A DNA stretch of 64,000 nt, taken from Steinernema hermaphroditum. Lineage: Eukaryota > Nematoda > Chromadorea > Rhabditida > Steinernematidae. Below are positions 1 to 14,778 of the stretch, piece by piece; positions within the stretch are counted from its first letter, which is position 1, and the number at the start of each line of letters is the position of its first letter. A program made the position numbers and the translations under genes. The stretch lies in NCBI GenBank assembly GCA_030435675.1, contig CM059622.1, positions 17,546,001 to 17,610,000 of the forward strand, written 5' to 3'. The notes beneath the pieces are model-generated. The model did no database searches, was not told where the DNA came from, and was given only the letters and a program-made list of their open reading frames with translations.

Positions 1-614
1 TTGGCTTTCTTATGAATAATTTGTCTTCCGTATTTATCTTTCTTCTTGCGGAATGCAATTATTTTCCACTCTGAAAACATACGCCCATATACTTCCCGGA
101 AAGGCATCTCTAGTAGCTTTGAAGCTGATTTTTTTTTTGTTTTTTTTTTGTCTTTTTGGTGGTATTCCGCTTTAAAGGGGATTCTGAGGATCTATACCTA
201 AATGTGCCATCACCTGCCACTGACATCTATCAATAGTTTACGACAAACTATATGATGATGTGGCATTTTTCGTGTCTTCACATGAGTCACATCGAGAAAC
301 AACAGATCTATATTCATTGCCAGGAATCATCCTCTAGAGTGTCGAACCATTTAGTGTTAGATCGGATTCACACGAGAGAACTACATCTTGTGAAGGTACC
401 TTTCCGTACAATTATTCGGTTTTAGAGTATTAATTAAATTAAAGAGCACCTTCCATATTGAGTGCCTTTGTACCTTTCAGGAACACCGCCACTGCCCACC
501 TGATTCCTGCTATTCACAGCTCTACCTTTAATTTCGTGTTGTTTTTCTTCTTCGAGTCGTCTCTCATTCATATCGAAAAGACTGTAATTATCTCTCGCTG
601 TCCCTCCGCGTATT
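1..614. other. Upstream region of the receptor gene, no gene seen
   Basis: AT-rich sequence with a T-rich tract near 130-150. Short open frames here overlap each other on both strands and have no recognisable domain. The stretch probably holds promoter or 5' UTR sequence of the receptor gene that follows. An additional 5' coding exon of that gene cannot be excluded, because its visible N-terminus is short. Confidence 0.5.
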
Positions 615-656
615 TTGCCCATTCTATCTCAAATGCAAATACTGGCTTCTAGGACT

Positions 657-3331
657 ATGGGCGATGACGAGTGCCACGTTGAGGTTACCGTAGCCAATGC
701 TGTCATCACAGTCTCTTTCGTGGTCATCTTTGGGCTCAGCCTCTTCGGAAACACCGCTGTCGTTCTCACAATCCTCTTCCGGCGGAAGCGTTCCAGTCGT
801 TCAATTACTAATCTGTATTTGCTAAACCTCGCCATCGCCGACCTTCTAAGGTAAGACGAACCATAGAGCGTTCTCGTCCACCTGACAAGAGATATTCCTC
901 CTATATCGCAATTTTATGCGTTGGTCCTAAATTCTGAGTAAAGGACATAAGAGACAGGATATTATTAGCGAATAGCGAAAGACAACATTGTCTCTGGCAC
1001 TGGAATGGGATTTTCAACTATAGTTCAAATATTGTCCAAAGCGCGAGTTTTTGCTGTCAGATTTGGTTGTAGTCATTCGTTTGAACGTTCTAAACCCTAT
1101 CATTATGTCAAATCTCAATTCTGTTGGAGTTGCACGGAGACCAAATACGTGAGCTTTGAATGTCTGGTGGTCTCTCAACTATAGATGAATTCGTATCACA
1201 GCGACAACAAAATCTATAACAAAAATGCAATATTCCACATCTTCATATCTATCTATGACGTAACGAACTCCCTTTACCACTTTATTCCGACTTTACGTAT
1301 CAGCCAATTTTCGGGTTAGCTTTCTACTAGCGTACTGATTATTTATTGATTTGTTCTGCATGATTAAATTGTAAACTTTATACATGAAATGTTACATTTT
1401 AGGTCTGTGATATGTATGCCATCTACACTGATCAGCGAATTGTTCCAATGCTGGATGTTTGGTCCACTCTTCTGTAAAATGGCTGCATACCTCCAACGTA
1501 TGTCCGACTGTCACAATATGGCTCTGATCTCTTTGCAGCTGTCGCTGTCACTGCATCCGGCTACACACTCGCAATCATCGCTGTTGAACGCTACTATGCC
1601 ATCTGTCGACCGCTTGAGTCGCGCATTTGGCATACCAAGAAGCATGCGATGATGATGATCACATTGGTGTGGACAATATCGTTGGTGGCGAATCTGGGTA
1701 CCGCCATCATGTCCGAGGCAGTGCCCTACAAAGACTACTGGAATTGCCTAGCAACGAATGGCCCTGTCGCCGACTTCTTCTACCAGCTCTACATCACTCT
1801 TATCCTCCTTTTCATTCCACTCACCATCATGGTGGCCATGTATGGCAACGTCATCTTTACGCTCAAAACGGGTATTCGTTTCGACGCTCAGCTTCTTACG
1901 GTCGGCTCTCTGTCCAGTATCGATTGCGGTACGCTGATATGGACTTGTTGATCCCTCATGAAAATACCATTTTCAGGTTGCGGTGGACTGGAGAGAAAAC
2001 CGTCATTCTCCGGTTGGCTTCTGGACGCTGTTCAGTTTCCAAAAAAGGAGCGACTAATGTCAAAAACTGAGAACAAAAGCAGCTGTTTGACTCTAGAAGT
2101 TCCTCGATCGCTAGGTCCTTCTCGAAAAACGTCCACTTGCAACGGCTCTCGACGGCTCACAAACGCTTCGATCACAGGAATGGTTGCCGGACGTAATGGA
2201 AGCTGCTACGATCTTGACAACTCCTTCTTGCTAAGGAGCACCCACTATGAAAAGCAGCTCATCGCAAAGAAGAGAGTGACGCGGATGTTGATCATCATTG
2301 TGATCATCTTTACCCTTTGCTGGACTCCGAGCTACGTTTGGTGGCTTATGATTAGGACAAATGATATGTTTTCGGTATGTTTGGCTCCACGTCATAACTG
2401 TCGCTTCTTCATCACGCAGAGGGTTCTAGGTCCAATATTGGTCAATACTTGTATTGGCCCCGATCGGGGCGCTAGGGCGGGTAGCGTTAGGTCCAATCCA
2501 CGACAGCAGGAAACTATACGTTTTAATTGACAGATGAAGGCGATGTACACGTTCCAGATAAAGTTGGCTTCAGGATGCTTAAATACAGTTCGGGAAAGTA
2601 TTTGTGAGCGATGGAAAACACGTAAAATAAAAACAAAACACATCTTGTGAATCTAATCTGGGTGTTGAATCTGCTACCCTCAGTGTGATATTAATATATG
2701 GCAGAAATTGTTCCATTCCAAAAGAATTACAATTTTCAGACCGACGGCAGTATCTGGAATCACTCGATCAACAATTTCATCACCATTCTCACCTACATCT
2801 CCACATGCACCAACCCGATAACCTACTGTTTCATGAACGAAAGTTTCCGCAAGATGCTTTTCTCATCACACTTTTGTTGCAAGTACATGTTTCCCAAACG
2901 TTCCAGGGCGTTCACAGCTGTACGTTATTCTTCCAATTCTTTCTTTCATGGTTTCTTTCCAGAGTCGCATCAACTCGAGCGCAGCGCCCTCACCTTCCCC
3001 AGCTTTTCGAAAGACGACCTATCCTCGCCCGGCAGAGGATCCCCTTCTTGTGTCTGTTAACAACAACAGCAGTAACAACAATAATAATAATATCGCCACT
3101 AACAATGTGGAGTTCACTCTCTCAAACATTCCGGCCATTACTGTAAGGCGACGAATCTTTCCATCTATCGCAAATTACCGTTCGTTCAGATTCAACACTG
3201 TGGTTCAAACAACGTTTCCGAAGCGCATTCCGAACACTCCTCGCCTGTCAATGCGAATTCCCCCCTCTAGAGTCTCCAACGAATCCAACGAACGATTTCA
3301 CATGTTACTGATCTCTGAACGGTGTATATAA
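657..3331 (+). CDS. Cholecystokinin/gastrin-like neuropeptide GPCR
   Basis: Class A seven-helix receptor in six exons: 657-850, 1403-1497, 1539-1928, 1977-2374, 2740-2919 and 2963-3331. The spliced frame is continuous and gives about 541 aa. Helix 1 contains the GNTAV motif and helix 2 the LNLAIADLL motif. The segment after helix 2 (CMPSTL) and the ERYYAICRPLESRIW run at the end of helix 3 match CCK receptors closely. Helix 6 has CWTPSY, and helix 7 has a CTNPITY variant of NPxxY. The third cytoplasmic loop is long and Ser/Thr-rich. The tail carries an Asn run (about 3058-3115) and many basic and Ser residues. Expected role: plasma-membrane receptor for sulfated CCK-like (NLP-12-type) peptides in neurons or muscle, coupling through G proteins. 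The start is uncertain; in-frame Met codons also occur at 615 and 633. The C. elegans relatives are ckr-1 and ckr-2, and I cannot decide which is the orthologue. Confidence 0.87.
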
Positions 3332-6300
3332 ACGATAAATGATCATGTGTTCAATACAGTCATGTGTTCAAGATAATAACAAATTGGAGCAGAAAAAATA
3401 AAACGCGAACATGCAGAAATTTACAGTCTTGGAGAACATCGGCGAATCTGTACGGCACATCGTCGACACCTCGCAAGCTAACGTACTGTGCATTGCGAGA
3501 GACCAGGCAACATTTCGTATTTGCATTGTATGTTGCAGCAAAGATGCAGAGTAAAATATGTAAACCGTAGCTTAGAGTGTCTCGTCGTTGAATGGTAAGA
3601 GTTGGCTGTTCACGATCAATAAGCTTTCATGCAAGTCGCAAACAGAGTATTTAGCGAAAACCAGCACTGAATCTGACAATACGAGAAATAAAGTCGTAAG
3701 TGAAGGCAGACAAAAGGTTGTGCGCTCTCCCGGTTGCACTACTCCTGATCCCGATGTCTCTGCTTGACAAAATGATTGCGGAGTTTCTCTACCAAAAGGA
3801 CACCGAATCCGACATTATTTGCGCCATGTATTTGCGATAACGGTCGGAAAGACCTTAAAACAATGTGACTATAACCCACCGTATATTTTTTCAATTGCCC
3901 CTCATCGCATGAGAGCGATTCTGGTTTGTTGTTTACCTTTGGTTCAGGCTATAATCTAACGATCAAAGCCACCGCCAGCTCCCTGGCGCTGCGCCGGCGT
4001 CTTCGTAATTTCCTGCCAGAAATGTCATGAATCTCTCGAAACAAATATTTTCATTCGACGCCCTCGTCGGTCATCAATCACATCTTCTCCAATTTCAGAG
4101 AAGAAAGGCAACGCAATTCCAGAGCTCAGAAATAAATCACCTCAAAATAAGATTAGAAATCGGTCAAAGTCCCAGTGTTTGTTTTGATGTTGAGGGCGGC
4201 GATCGCCGCGCGCTGACCGATTGCCACTCGACGAAGATGTGTGAAATCCGATCCATCGGGTAGCGCAATAGTTCCCCGCCTCCCTGGGTCGTCCCGTTGG
4301 CGTCGCCGTAGAAATTTGGTCCTTTTCGATGTCGAATATTTTCTCACTGTCGCCGTCATTTTTCATCATGCCGAAAATCATATTCAATTACAGTGGTCTA
4401 ATAAAGAGCTGCTGTTACCGTAAACACTCACGGGAATTGAAATGCTGCTCTTTTCTGCTATTGTTTTGCGAGTTTATATGCATATATGTAATGGCATGCC
4501 AGTTGCGAATAATATCTTAAGAATTTTCATATCCCAAGACATTTGAAATTTGTATGATCAAATTGGGAAACTGTTGAAAATGGCAACATCCAACAAACCA
4601 TTTCCGTTTCCTCTTTCTTTCTCACTCCACTTGAACTGCATGACATGCATTACCTTGCAGAGATCTTTTCTCAATATCCACACTCTTTCTAATCTACCTT
4701 AGATGAATTGGTATTCTATTGTTCATTGGCATGTCTACTGTTTATCATAGAAAAACCAATTGTGCCTGGGTAACTCTCTGACGGGTACGTGTTATGATGG
4801 TTTTTTTACCAATTTATCACAAGGGAAGTCATTATTTATGCCACGCAATTTCGTGTTTTCTTACGGATTCCTATGTAATGGTGGGATATGCGGACGATTC
4901 TTGTTATTCTATTCGATAGCGCTCTAATATATTTACTCGCATATTACATATCAGCATAGTGGGGTTATGTTCAAGGCCGCTGTTATGGCACATGCTGGTG
5001 TTGCCATGAAAGACTTGACAGAAAAAGCTCACATGTAATTCTGTAGTAGTTTCCAAATTTGTAGTCAGAAAGGTTAGGATGTTTAAAAATGAAGCGAAGG
5101 GGAAACTAAAGGTCAAGAAGGTGTTCAACAAACTCCATCCACGCCGGTAACTATCTGGCGAGTATACCGGAGACAATGGCATCCATTCCTCCCGGCATAA
5201 GTGTCTCCTCACCCCTTTTATACAACCTGCTTGATGAAATAACCAAAGAGCGCCTTTCTTTTATGACACCTTGGCATCGTGTTGACGCTACCGCAGGTCT
5301 CTTTCATGCGTCACTCTATTAATGGTTTATCCACAGTGCATTTGCGGAGGAAATTATTAGTTGCCTCCCAGACGCATCTAAAATTGAAGAACACAGAATG
5401 AGATTGGTATTGCGCTACCCATCTCCGGAAAAACAATCTTCCCATTGGTCTCAGCCATTGTCTCAGCCACGTTGTTTCCGCATTTCTTGAATATATGCGA
5501 AAAGGCAAAATTTATATAGTACACCAAGAGTCAGCTCAAGCCCAAGGATATATACAAATACCTGTTATTGGATGAAGGGTTCCTTTTTTGCGATTGCACT
5601 AACGCAGCAAGCAGCTGTCAGAACTGTCATTCCTTGTTTAACATTGAGAGTGTTCGCTGCGATTCAATTTTTTATGAAATAAAGTTTTGTTTGGGTAGTG
5701 TATTTGTTTCTACCCCCCTCTGTGAAGTCTGTTCTTAATTCTGATGCTACACTCATTTATGCCATTTTGGATGTATAATGTTTTTGTTACCCTAAGAGCA
5801 GCGAGAGGATATGTGATTCCTGTAGAAGTGAGTCACTTACGCTGTTCTACTTGAACGAGTGACTGTATTTAAACGAGGGGGTGTTTGAGATAGTCGTGAG
5901 CATTGATGATGCGGCCTGTTCTCTGAGAAGTTTTCAGATATTCTCCATGAATAAATAAAAGGTTCCGGAGGAATCATCTCGCGATCACGATCGCTTAATT
6001 ATTGACAACCTGCCATTAAAAGTTGATTTCTGTTCTGTTTCCAGTCTTTTCCCCATCTTTTCTGTAATTGTCCAAACTCCGGCCAACACAAAAACAAGCC
6101 TTTCTAGGCCATGATTAAGCGCTTTCCATCAAATGCTCCCAGGCACTGCCAACCTCCACTTCCGCTCTTCCCTAAATGATGTCATTGCGTCGTGCTAGCC
6201 AGAAAACAAATGTAAATTTCGCTATTAATGCGCTCTAATTTGGTTTTAAACGTCGTCTTCACTACAAATGAAGAGCTAGTTTCTAGCATCGGGCGATTGT

Positions 6301-7612
6301 CGTGTCTGAGATTTCAGGTTGAGTTAGCATGCACTGGTTTTGCTTTCGATTAATCCAAGCGACGAAGGTTTCTATTTATATTTCTGAACTCCCTGTCGTT
6401 GAAAGCTTCTAATTTTGGAATCTTTTAATTACGATTCCTATTCAAATGGTTGGAAAACAATCTTCTATGCGATTGTAGAACTCAAAGGTGAAACGTCATT
6501 TTAGAGTTGTCGTAGAGTAGAAGAACCAAAAAAAGTTCTGGTATCCATCAATGGTGATTTTCTCTTACTCGCTTACATCAACACTGATATGGATATGAAC
6601 ATATAGGAAACGATAGTTCGTTATGCAAAGTCATACATCATTGAAATAGTTAAAATAATCACTATTGGTGGGCTTTTCGAATGAAATGTGGCCAGACGCG
6701 CCATGCTAACACCACGAATAATGGTAATTTGGTTCTACTGTACGTGGAAGGAAAGAATTCCGCATTCAACTGCAATGAGAATTGTCAAGGAATCCTTAAC
6801 ATTGAATAAGCCTTTATATTTACTGCATTGCTAGCTATTTGGCTCTATAGCATACATATATGCCTCATATGTATCGCTAAAATCGCCTTCCGTTTCCGAG
6901 AATATTATCCAAACAATCACAAGATTATTATACCACGTTTCTCCCTGATTTGTATTAGTTCATGAGAACATGTACATACATTCTTTTCACAGCATCAAAC
7001 CTCCCTGGAAAGCCACATTTAAAAAGAACTTAACCTAAACCGCGACAGTCGTCGCGTTAGTGAGATAGTGTAAGAGTATCTATCTAAATCAACGGTTCCT
7101 TTGTTCCACCAGACCTTTTAAAACCGTTGAAACGTTCCAAAGCTTTATTTCACCATCGGATGTAAAAACCAAACTTTCCCACAGACTACGTATTTGTTGT
7201 TTTCGGCGAACTCTAGGGAAAATGTGAATATTCATGCCTAACAACACTTAAGTTCCCTCGCATTAGCTGCCGGAAGCGTAGTCCGGATGGGTCACATTGC
7301 GCACGTCATCTCTTGGAAGGAGGGACTCCGACTATTTTCGATTGCGTCAACGGGGATCTCTCCGGCAACAATGCGCAACGCATAATCTCGTTAATGTTCA
7401 CTGCCCGCCTCTTAGGAGACGAGCTGCCCGTCGGGCAGCTTTGCTGGCGCGCATGGAAGTCTATTTTCGTGGTTCCCTTCTCAAAGATCGGTCCCCAAAA
7501 CAATGACGCACGAATGCCTAATTACGCCGTACTTCAGCCCCGCGGGTCTCCCTAATTCCGTGTTCCATCCTACTCTAAATTCTTAAGTCAACTCCTCCTT
7601 CAGACTTCCAGA
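3332..7612. other. 4.3-kb region with no recognised gene
   Basis: Mostly AT-rich, with two GC-richer islands at about 4170-4320 and 7270-7560. Both islands have short open frames on both strands, but none has a recognisable domain, a signal peptide or a convincing splice pattern. An AATAAA near 3396 could serve the receptor transcript. The island at 7270-7560 lies just upstream of the next gene and may be its promoter. Confidence 0.5.
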
Positions 7613-7988
7613 ATGCCTCCTTTCGGTTCCTGTTGCGCCCTCACCTTCATCATCGTCACTCTCTTTGCATCGGTCTCAGCCAGATACGAATACACTAAAT
7701 ATGTTAGCGATCCGATGAAGATGATGATGGAAAAGCCGTCTCCCTACGGATATGGCGGACAATATTTTCGATCCTACAAAGACCAAATGGGGGTAAGTCG
7801 TCATTTCCGATTTAGTCTTATGCGAGTACGCTCTTAAGCTTCTGAAGCGGCGCTGGAGTGGGCAGAACGGATACTACGCTAGCCGATCGCCCTACGAGAT
7901 GTTCGGAAGTTCACTGGGTGACACAGCTTATCAGAGGAGAATGGCGTCGATGAGCGTTCCCTATCACAGTTTCTTTGCCGGATATTGA
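7613..7988 (+). CDS. Small secreted Tyr/Gly-rich protein, possible peptide precursor
   Basis: Two exons. Exon 1 is 7613-7792; exon 2 begins after an AAG acceptor near 7837-7847 and ends at the TGA at 7986-7988. The product is about 105-110 aa. Residues 1-23 form a clear signal peptide (MPPFGSCC, then a hydrophobic core, then SVSA). The mature part is rich in Tyr, Ser, Met and Gly (SPYGYGGQYF, GQNGYYASRSPYEMFG) and ends in SMSVPYHSFFAGY. Dibasic pairs (KRR or RR) occur at the start of exon 2 and again before MASMSVPYH, so convertase processing is possible. The ATG follows CTTCAGACTTCCAGA, a likely trans-splice acceptor. No family was recognised. It could be a neuropeptide-like precursor or a cuticle or secretory protein. 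Confidence 0.6.
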
Positions 7989-8558
7989 CCACTGTATATG
8001 AAAAACATCAAAGTCCTGCATAGAGTCCACATCCCAGTTGTGACTACGTATAACTAATTCTACGTAGATTTCTACGTTGTCCTTTGTTATATAGTCCCAT
8101 TAAATATTCTGCTTGTTTTTTTTGTCCTTTCTTGGTATTTGGTGCGGGAACTTATATATACGGCAGGGCTACTTGGTGGACAGTTGGTAAACACTGTACA
8201 CAAAGGTTTCATTTACACTTTCAGTTCTTCTTACAAATACACTTTCGTAAGATATTCCGTCGTTTGAATAATCACTAGGTGATTTGAATGAACAAGAGTT
8301 GTAACAACTAGATCTAAGATAAGAAAACTTGTTCTTAGGTTCAGATAATTTTTAATCTTGGCATATAAGCAGTTATATATGTGTATGGGGTCCGTAATTG
8401 GGATCTTTGAAGTACAGTCGAACGCAGACGCAAAAAAAGAGACAGTCGATAGACAGAGTGAACTTTCAATGTCTAGACAGTACAGCGATTTCCCTTCCAG
8501 AACCGACGTCTCCGGTTCATTCTGTCGATCGCTCCCACACAAATCGGTCTGCTCCGCC

Positions 8559-9026
8559 ATGAACTACAAATACGAAGAAGTGATGCCGAAACTTCGCCAG
8601 GCAGGCATCGTCGCCACCGGCATTCAGCTCTTGGTCCTCTTTATGCAATCGTCTACTCTGGGTTTTGGCGGTGTCCTTTTCCAGTTGCTGTTTCTGCTCA
8701 CCGAATGCGGTATCCTCACCTACAACTTCGTCAAGAAGATCGATGGACCGCATGAGCTTCGCGAAGTGCTTCAAGCTGAGGAACCGAAGGAAAAAGTTGA
8801 GCACGCCGCAGGTTGGTCTTTGCACTCGTTTTGCTAGCATACAACTCATTTTTCAGTTCTGTTTGGGCCATTCCTTCTGGCGCTGCTAGTTCATTGGACC
8901 GCTTTCACATTCGATTCTGGCCTCAGCACGTTCTTCTTCTTCGCCGCCGACTGCACCGCTATGGCTGCCGGATTCGTTGGTGTGTGTCTCGACATCATCG
9001 GAGGACTTTCGAAAAAGAGCAAATAA
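8559..9026 (+). CDS. Small four-helix membrane protein, unknown family
   Basis: Two exons, 8559-8811 and 8857-9026, join in frame to give 140 aa. After a charged start (MNYKYEEVMPKLRQ) there are two hydrophobic helices (about residues 15-35 and 38-60). A charged loop follows (about 62-88, with KKIDGPHELREV and EEPKEKVEH). Two more hydrophobic helices (about 90-107 and 113-132) lead to a basic end, GGLSKKSK. The even helix number suggests both termini face the same side, probably the cytosol. The frame stays open upstream to 8358, so a longer N-terminus is possible. The Met at 8559 was chosen because the helix pattern starts right after it. The AATAAA overlaps the stop codon. I do not recognise the family. 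Confidence 0.7.
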
Positions 9027-9056
9027 AGGTCGTATATGTGTATAAAAAAGTTTATT
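9022..9056. terminator. Overlapping poly(A) signals of two convergent genes
   Basis: AATAAA at 9022-9027 on the plus strand overlaps the stop of the small membrane protein. TTTATT at 9051-9056 is an AATAAA on the minus strand for the RING gene. The two 3' ends therefore overlap or nearly touch. Confidence 0.6.
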
Positions 9057-9075
9057 GTAAATAAACAAACGTGAG

Positions 9076-9477
9076 TCATTTCAAGTTCATCCAAAGAAAC
9101 CCTAGCAAAGCGGAATCCAGAAGGAGGCAGAAGACGATGAAGACAACCATTCCGGTGAGACAGTCGATTATCTTGCGTTGATCCCACTTCGATTCCTTCC
9201 TCAGGTAGTTCAACTCCTTCTGTGCGCTGTCAAGAACCCTGCTCAGAGCATAGTTCTTCGCCAGCTGAACGTTCTCTTGGTTAACATTACGACAGATAGG
9301 GCATGCGAATCCAGTGTAAATCCCCTTAAGTCGCTTCTCAGCAATTGTGATCTTTTTAATGCAGCTATAACAGAAGCTATGGCCGCACTGAAGCATCAAC
9401 GGGGTTGCTTTAAAGATTCCAAGACAGATTGGACACTGGAGGGCGTCGACTGAGATCGTCACGTGTGCGGAGGTCAT
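9076..9477 (-). CDS. RING-finger protein with C-terminal membrane anchor
   Basis: Single exon, 133 aa from the Met at 9477. Residues about 14-64 form a C3HC4 RING: CPICLG, then CGHSFCYSCIKK, then FACPICRN. A short linker rich in Lys, Leu and Glu (about 75-97) follows. One hydrophobic helix (about residues 105-130, LTGMVVFIVFCLLLDSALLGFLW) ends the protein. The layout resembles tail-anchored membrane E3 ubiquitin ligases, with the RING in the cytosol. The RING sequence is TRIM/RNF-like. An in-frame upstream Met at 9666 would add 63 residues without a visible domain; the Met at 9477 gives a compact start just before the RING. The gene is convergent with the preceding membrane protein gene. The substrate is unknown. 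Confidence 0.75.
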   Translation of the reverse strand: MTSAHVTISVDALQCPICLGIFKATPLMLQCGHSFCYSCIKKITIAEKRLKGIYTGFACPICRNVNQENVQLAKNYALSRVLDSAQKELNYLRKESKWDQRKIIDCLTGMVVFIVFCLLLDSALLGFLWMNLK

Positions 9478-9738
9478 GTTACTCGACTGGATGAATAAAT
9501 CGGAGGAAATCTGCCATTTAACCGGTGTCCATCCAATGCTTTGGAAAGAGTTCGGTGGTCGCGATGCATTGCAAAATACGAAAACGTAGGAGGGAAAGGA
9601 GTGGCTAAGGTGTAGGAACGGAGCTTGAAAACATGCATTCAACAAGAGCGACAAATTGAGCGCCACTCGTAACCGATACTGATATGAAATTTATAAACTC
9701 ATCAACAAAAAACAACAACAATAACAACGGCGTGGGGG

Positions 9739-12669
9739 CTATTCTAGTCGTTCCCACAACGACTCTACGTACCGCACCTTTTTCGCTATGGCTTCCGCAT
9801 TTTCGTCACCTCCGATACTCCGCATCTTCATATGCAGGAACAACTGGAGAGCTTGTGAGAGGAAATCATGTGTCTTCGAGTGGATCACACGTTCGAAGAT
9901 TTCCTTTAGCTTCTGTTCCGTCGTGGTCAGGAGGAGTCGGCACATCAGTTTCTTAACAGTGCGTGACGTAATTGGATCGATGGTGGCGAATTCGACAACC
10001 TTCAATGTGAACACAATTGGTTTCGGATACTCCGCGTCCATCAGCCTACCTTCAACACAGGAAGGCCAATCGCTTCCTTTCGAATCAGATCAGCGATGAA
10101 GTACGCGAGATTCGATCGCTGCTTCAGTTTGAAGTCACTCAATTCGCGCATTCTGTCCCAGATAGCGTATTGTACAGTAGTCTAAAGATATCATCTTATA
10201 AGACGCAATGTTCGAATTACGTTAGTGTACCTTAAAGCGTTTGTGGTAGTTGCAGAATTGATCAACAAGCGAACAATAGAACGGATTGTATGAAGATTCT
10301 CGCATAAGACACATGATGCTGATGTGAATGATTTCGCGTTCTTGCTGGTCTTTAAGGGACAACTTCAAAAGACGTTCGAAGGCGTCGTTGTCATCCTAAA
10401 ACGATGTTCGTTATGGGTTTAAAATAATTAAACAAATAAGATCTAAGCTCTACCAACTCACCGAAGCACTCATCATCGTACAGAAGATGGTCTTTCTCAG
10501 CTCCGTATTCATCTTTGCCTTCTTGGCGAGCGCAACTAGCGAAGCATCAAACTGTTGCTCGGCAGAAAGATTCGCATGTGTGGAGGCACCCTCGAGTCCA
10601 AGCGCATTGCTTCCACCAGGCATCGAGCCGTCATCGGTGGGCATCCAAGAGGAACCGACCACCCACCAGCGACCACGCTCTTCGATGTGGAGAATGTCAT
10701 CCACCGACATACCCAGCTCGCCTTCCTTCTTGTCTACGTCTATAAGAAGTCATGTTTGCGGACAAATCCGCGAATCTTACTTTTAATTAGCCCACGATAG
10801 AGCTTCAAGAAGTGCTCAAGTTGCGCAGCATCCAACTGGGTTGTCAGTTTTAAGATATTACAGTTCTTAATCGACAAAATCTCTTCCACAAAGAACTTCA
10901 CCCTCGTTCTAAATACGTTCACGTAAGAGAAGGCTGCAGCCGATGCGCTGCATACCCTCTATTCTCCAGATCGGTCAGTCTGCTCAATTCAATTTGGAGA
11001 TTCTCAATAAACTGCTTAAGAGAAGCGGAGTCGCGCTTTTTAAAAGAAGCACCGGCATCTGAAATGGATTGCCGTCATTAGTAACTGAACTTCAAACAGG
11101 CGAACTTACAAGATAAAGCCAGCAAAATCAAAGTTAGGTTTCGGGCAGTGACGTTTTCCTTCAAAATGTCCATGATTTCGACAACCATCTTTCCTTTGAT
11201 GACCTAGAAAAGATCACACTGTTAAGAAACTGTTGGACAACTAAGGATGAACCTTAAAATTGTACAAATGGCAAAGAACGATCATTTGGTTTTCTAGTGA
11301 TTTATCATCGACTTGCTCCACTCCAGATCTAATTGCCTCGACTAATTTAGTGACAAACATTTCAACAAAGTGACACGCTGAAAAATACGTTATGTGACCA
11401 TAAACTCCAACATGAAAACTAACTTATTTCTGAGGAAACAGAGGTATGCGTCAGTGCCAGGAATGTAGAGTGCTCAAGGAGCATCTTGTCCTGAATTCGC
11501 ATGCCAACACTGAAGTGTTTGTAGAGCGCCTCAAAGAGAATCTGTTTCACATCTAAAGATGGCGATTGGCAGAGAGAGAGGCGTTGAAACATACCATTTC
11601 TTCCATTAGAGGTGAATATATCCCGAAGAGACTTAGTAGCAAGAACAAGTGATTGTTCGGCGATGAGTCGATTAGTGATTCCGCGGATGCTGCGCTCCAG
11701 TTTCATGCGATCTTCGTCATTCAGCACGTCCATCTTCTGCTCGAGTTGATTTAACTTCTCCAATGCGCCTTTCACATTTCTTTCTATCAGTTGGCCCGTC
11801 TTCTTGCTGACCTGACGGCCGTAGATGTCTTCGACAACTTCATCCTCCTTCTCTTCTTCTTCTTCGAGTTCCTCGTCCTCTTCCTCGTCGACAAACGCTT
11901 CACCTTCGTCCTCATCTTCGTCCATCATGTCAAAATCGTCTTCATCGTCAATGTCGGAATCCTCATTTAGATCCATCTCCGGCTCATTTAGTTCTTGATC
12001 GTCGTCACCTTCCGGATCGCTGTCCAAACCAGCTTCCACTTCCATCTTATCCTTCTGTGCTATCTCACGACGCTTCGCAGCATCGCAAATTTCCAGGAGG
12101 TCGGCCAAGCCTTCTGATTCGAAAATCGCAGGAATGTTCTTGCTCTTCCGCTTGTGATAGCCGAGCAGCTTCGCGTATTTCTTCATTTCTGTCTCTTCCT
12201 GTTTAACGAGTTCTCGTTGAGCCCTGCGTCTTTCGCGCTTCAGCTCACGTTCCTCCTCTTGCTGCTGTTTTTCTATGTGTTTCCTTTGCGCCTCGGTAAT
12301 GGGTTTGTCGGTGATGATGTTTCCGGCGATATCACGTTCGATCTCCAGAGACTCCTCTGCATTACGATCCGCATTAGCTCTCTGTCTCATCTTCTTTCGC
12401 TGTCGTTTGCTGCCGAACTTCTCCTCGAGCACTTTGTCAACCTAAACAAACGAAATTTAAAATTGATGAAACACAATACAGATATTTTTAAATGTTTTTT
12501 TTTAGCTTTATAAGGCGCAAATCTGAGCCATTTTCGACAAAATTTAACACAAAAATGAAATTACCTTTTTGTGCTGATTGAATGCTACTTTTCCCAGTTT
12601 CTTCATCTCCTTCTTGTTTTTCCGTGCTTCCTTACGGGCGCATCGTGTCGATAAATTGCCGATTCCCAT
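9739..12669 (-). CDS. NOM1: Nucleolar MIF4G/MA3 protein, NOM1/Sgd1-like
   Basis: Multi-exon minus-strand gene, from the Met at 12669 (MGIGNLSTRCARKEARKNKK) to the stop at 9739-9741. The first exon is basic. The large second exon (about 12441 down to 11600) has a Lys/Arg/Glu-rich coiled-coil-like region, then a long Asp/Glu tract (about 11870-12030). After that comes the start of a MIF4G domain (residues around NQLEQKMDVLNDEDRMKLERSIRGITNRLI). Exons between about 11360 and 10450 continue the MIF4G repeat. The exons between about 10400 and 9739 carry the MA3 domain (QREIIHISIMCLMRESSYNPFY and a C-terminal helical end). Known role of the family: 18S rRNA maturation and 40S subunit assembly in the nucleolus, with PP1 binding in vertebrates. 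The gene diverges from lin-53, with about 510 bp between the two starts. Exact splice sites were not all resolved. Confidence 0.87.
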
Positions 12670-14605
<1,936 letters not shown>

Positions 14606-14778
14606 TCGATCCAAAATTAATTGTGTACCGATCTCCACTTTGTTCATTTAACATGTCCTAATACATCATTGTATTTGTCACATCAAGTCACTAAGCATAA
14701 GTTGGCTCCGTCCAAAGTGTATACATGGAAGCGGAGAATAGTTTTGTCTCATATGTGAATTTTCAGAACTACAATATA
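14606..14778 (+). promoter_or_regulatory. Short gap between lin-53 and tipn-1, possible operon spacer
   Basis: Only 173 nt separate the lin-53 stop from the next start codon. TTTTCAG at about 14760-14766 lies 12 bases before the next ATG, as for an SL2-type trans-splice acceptor. No canonical AATAAA is seen; an ATACAT-type signal near 14660 may serve instead. Confidence 0.5.
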
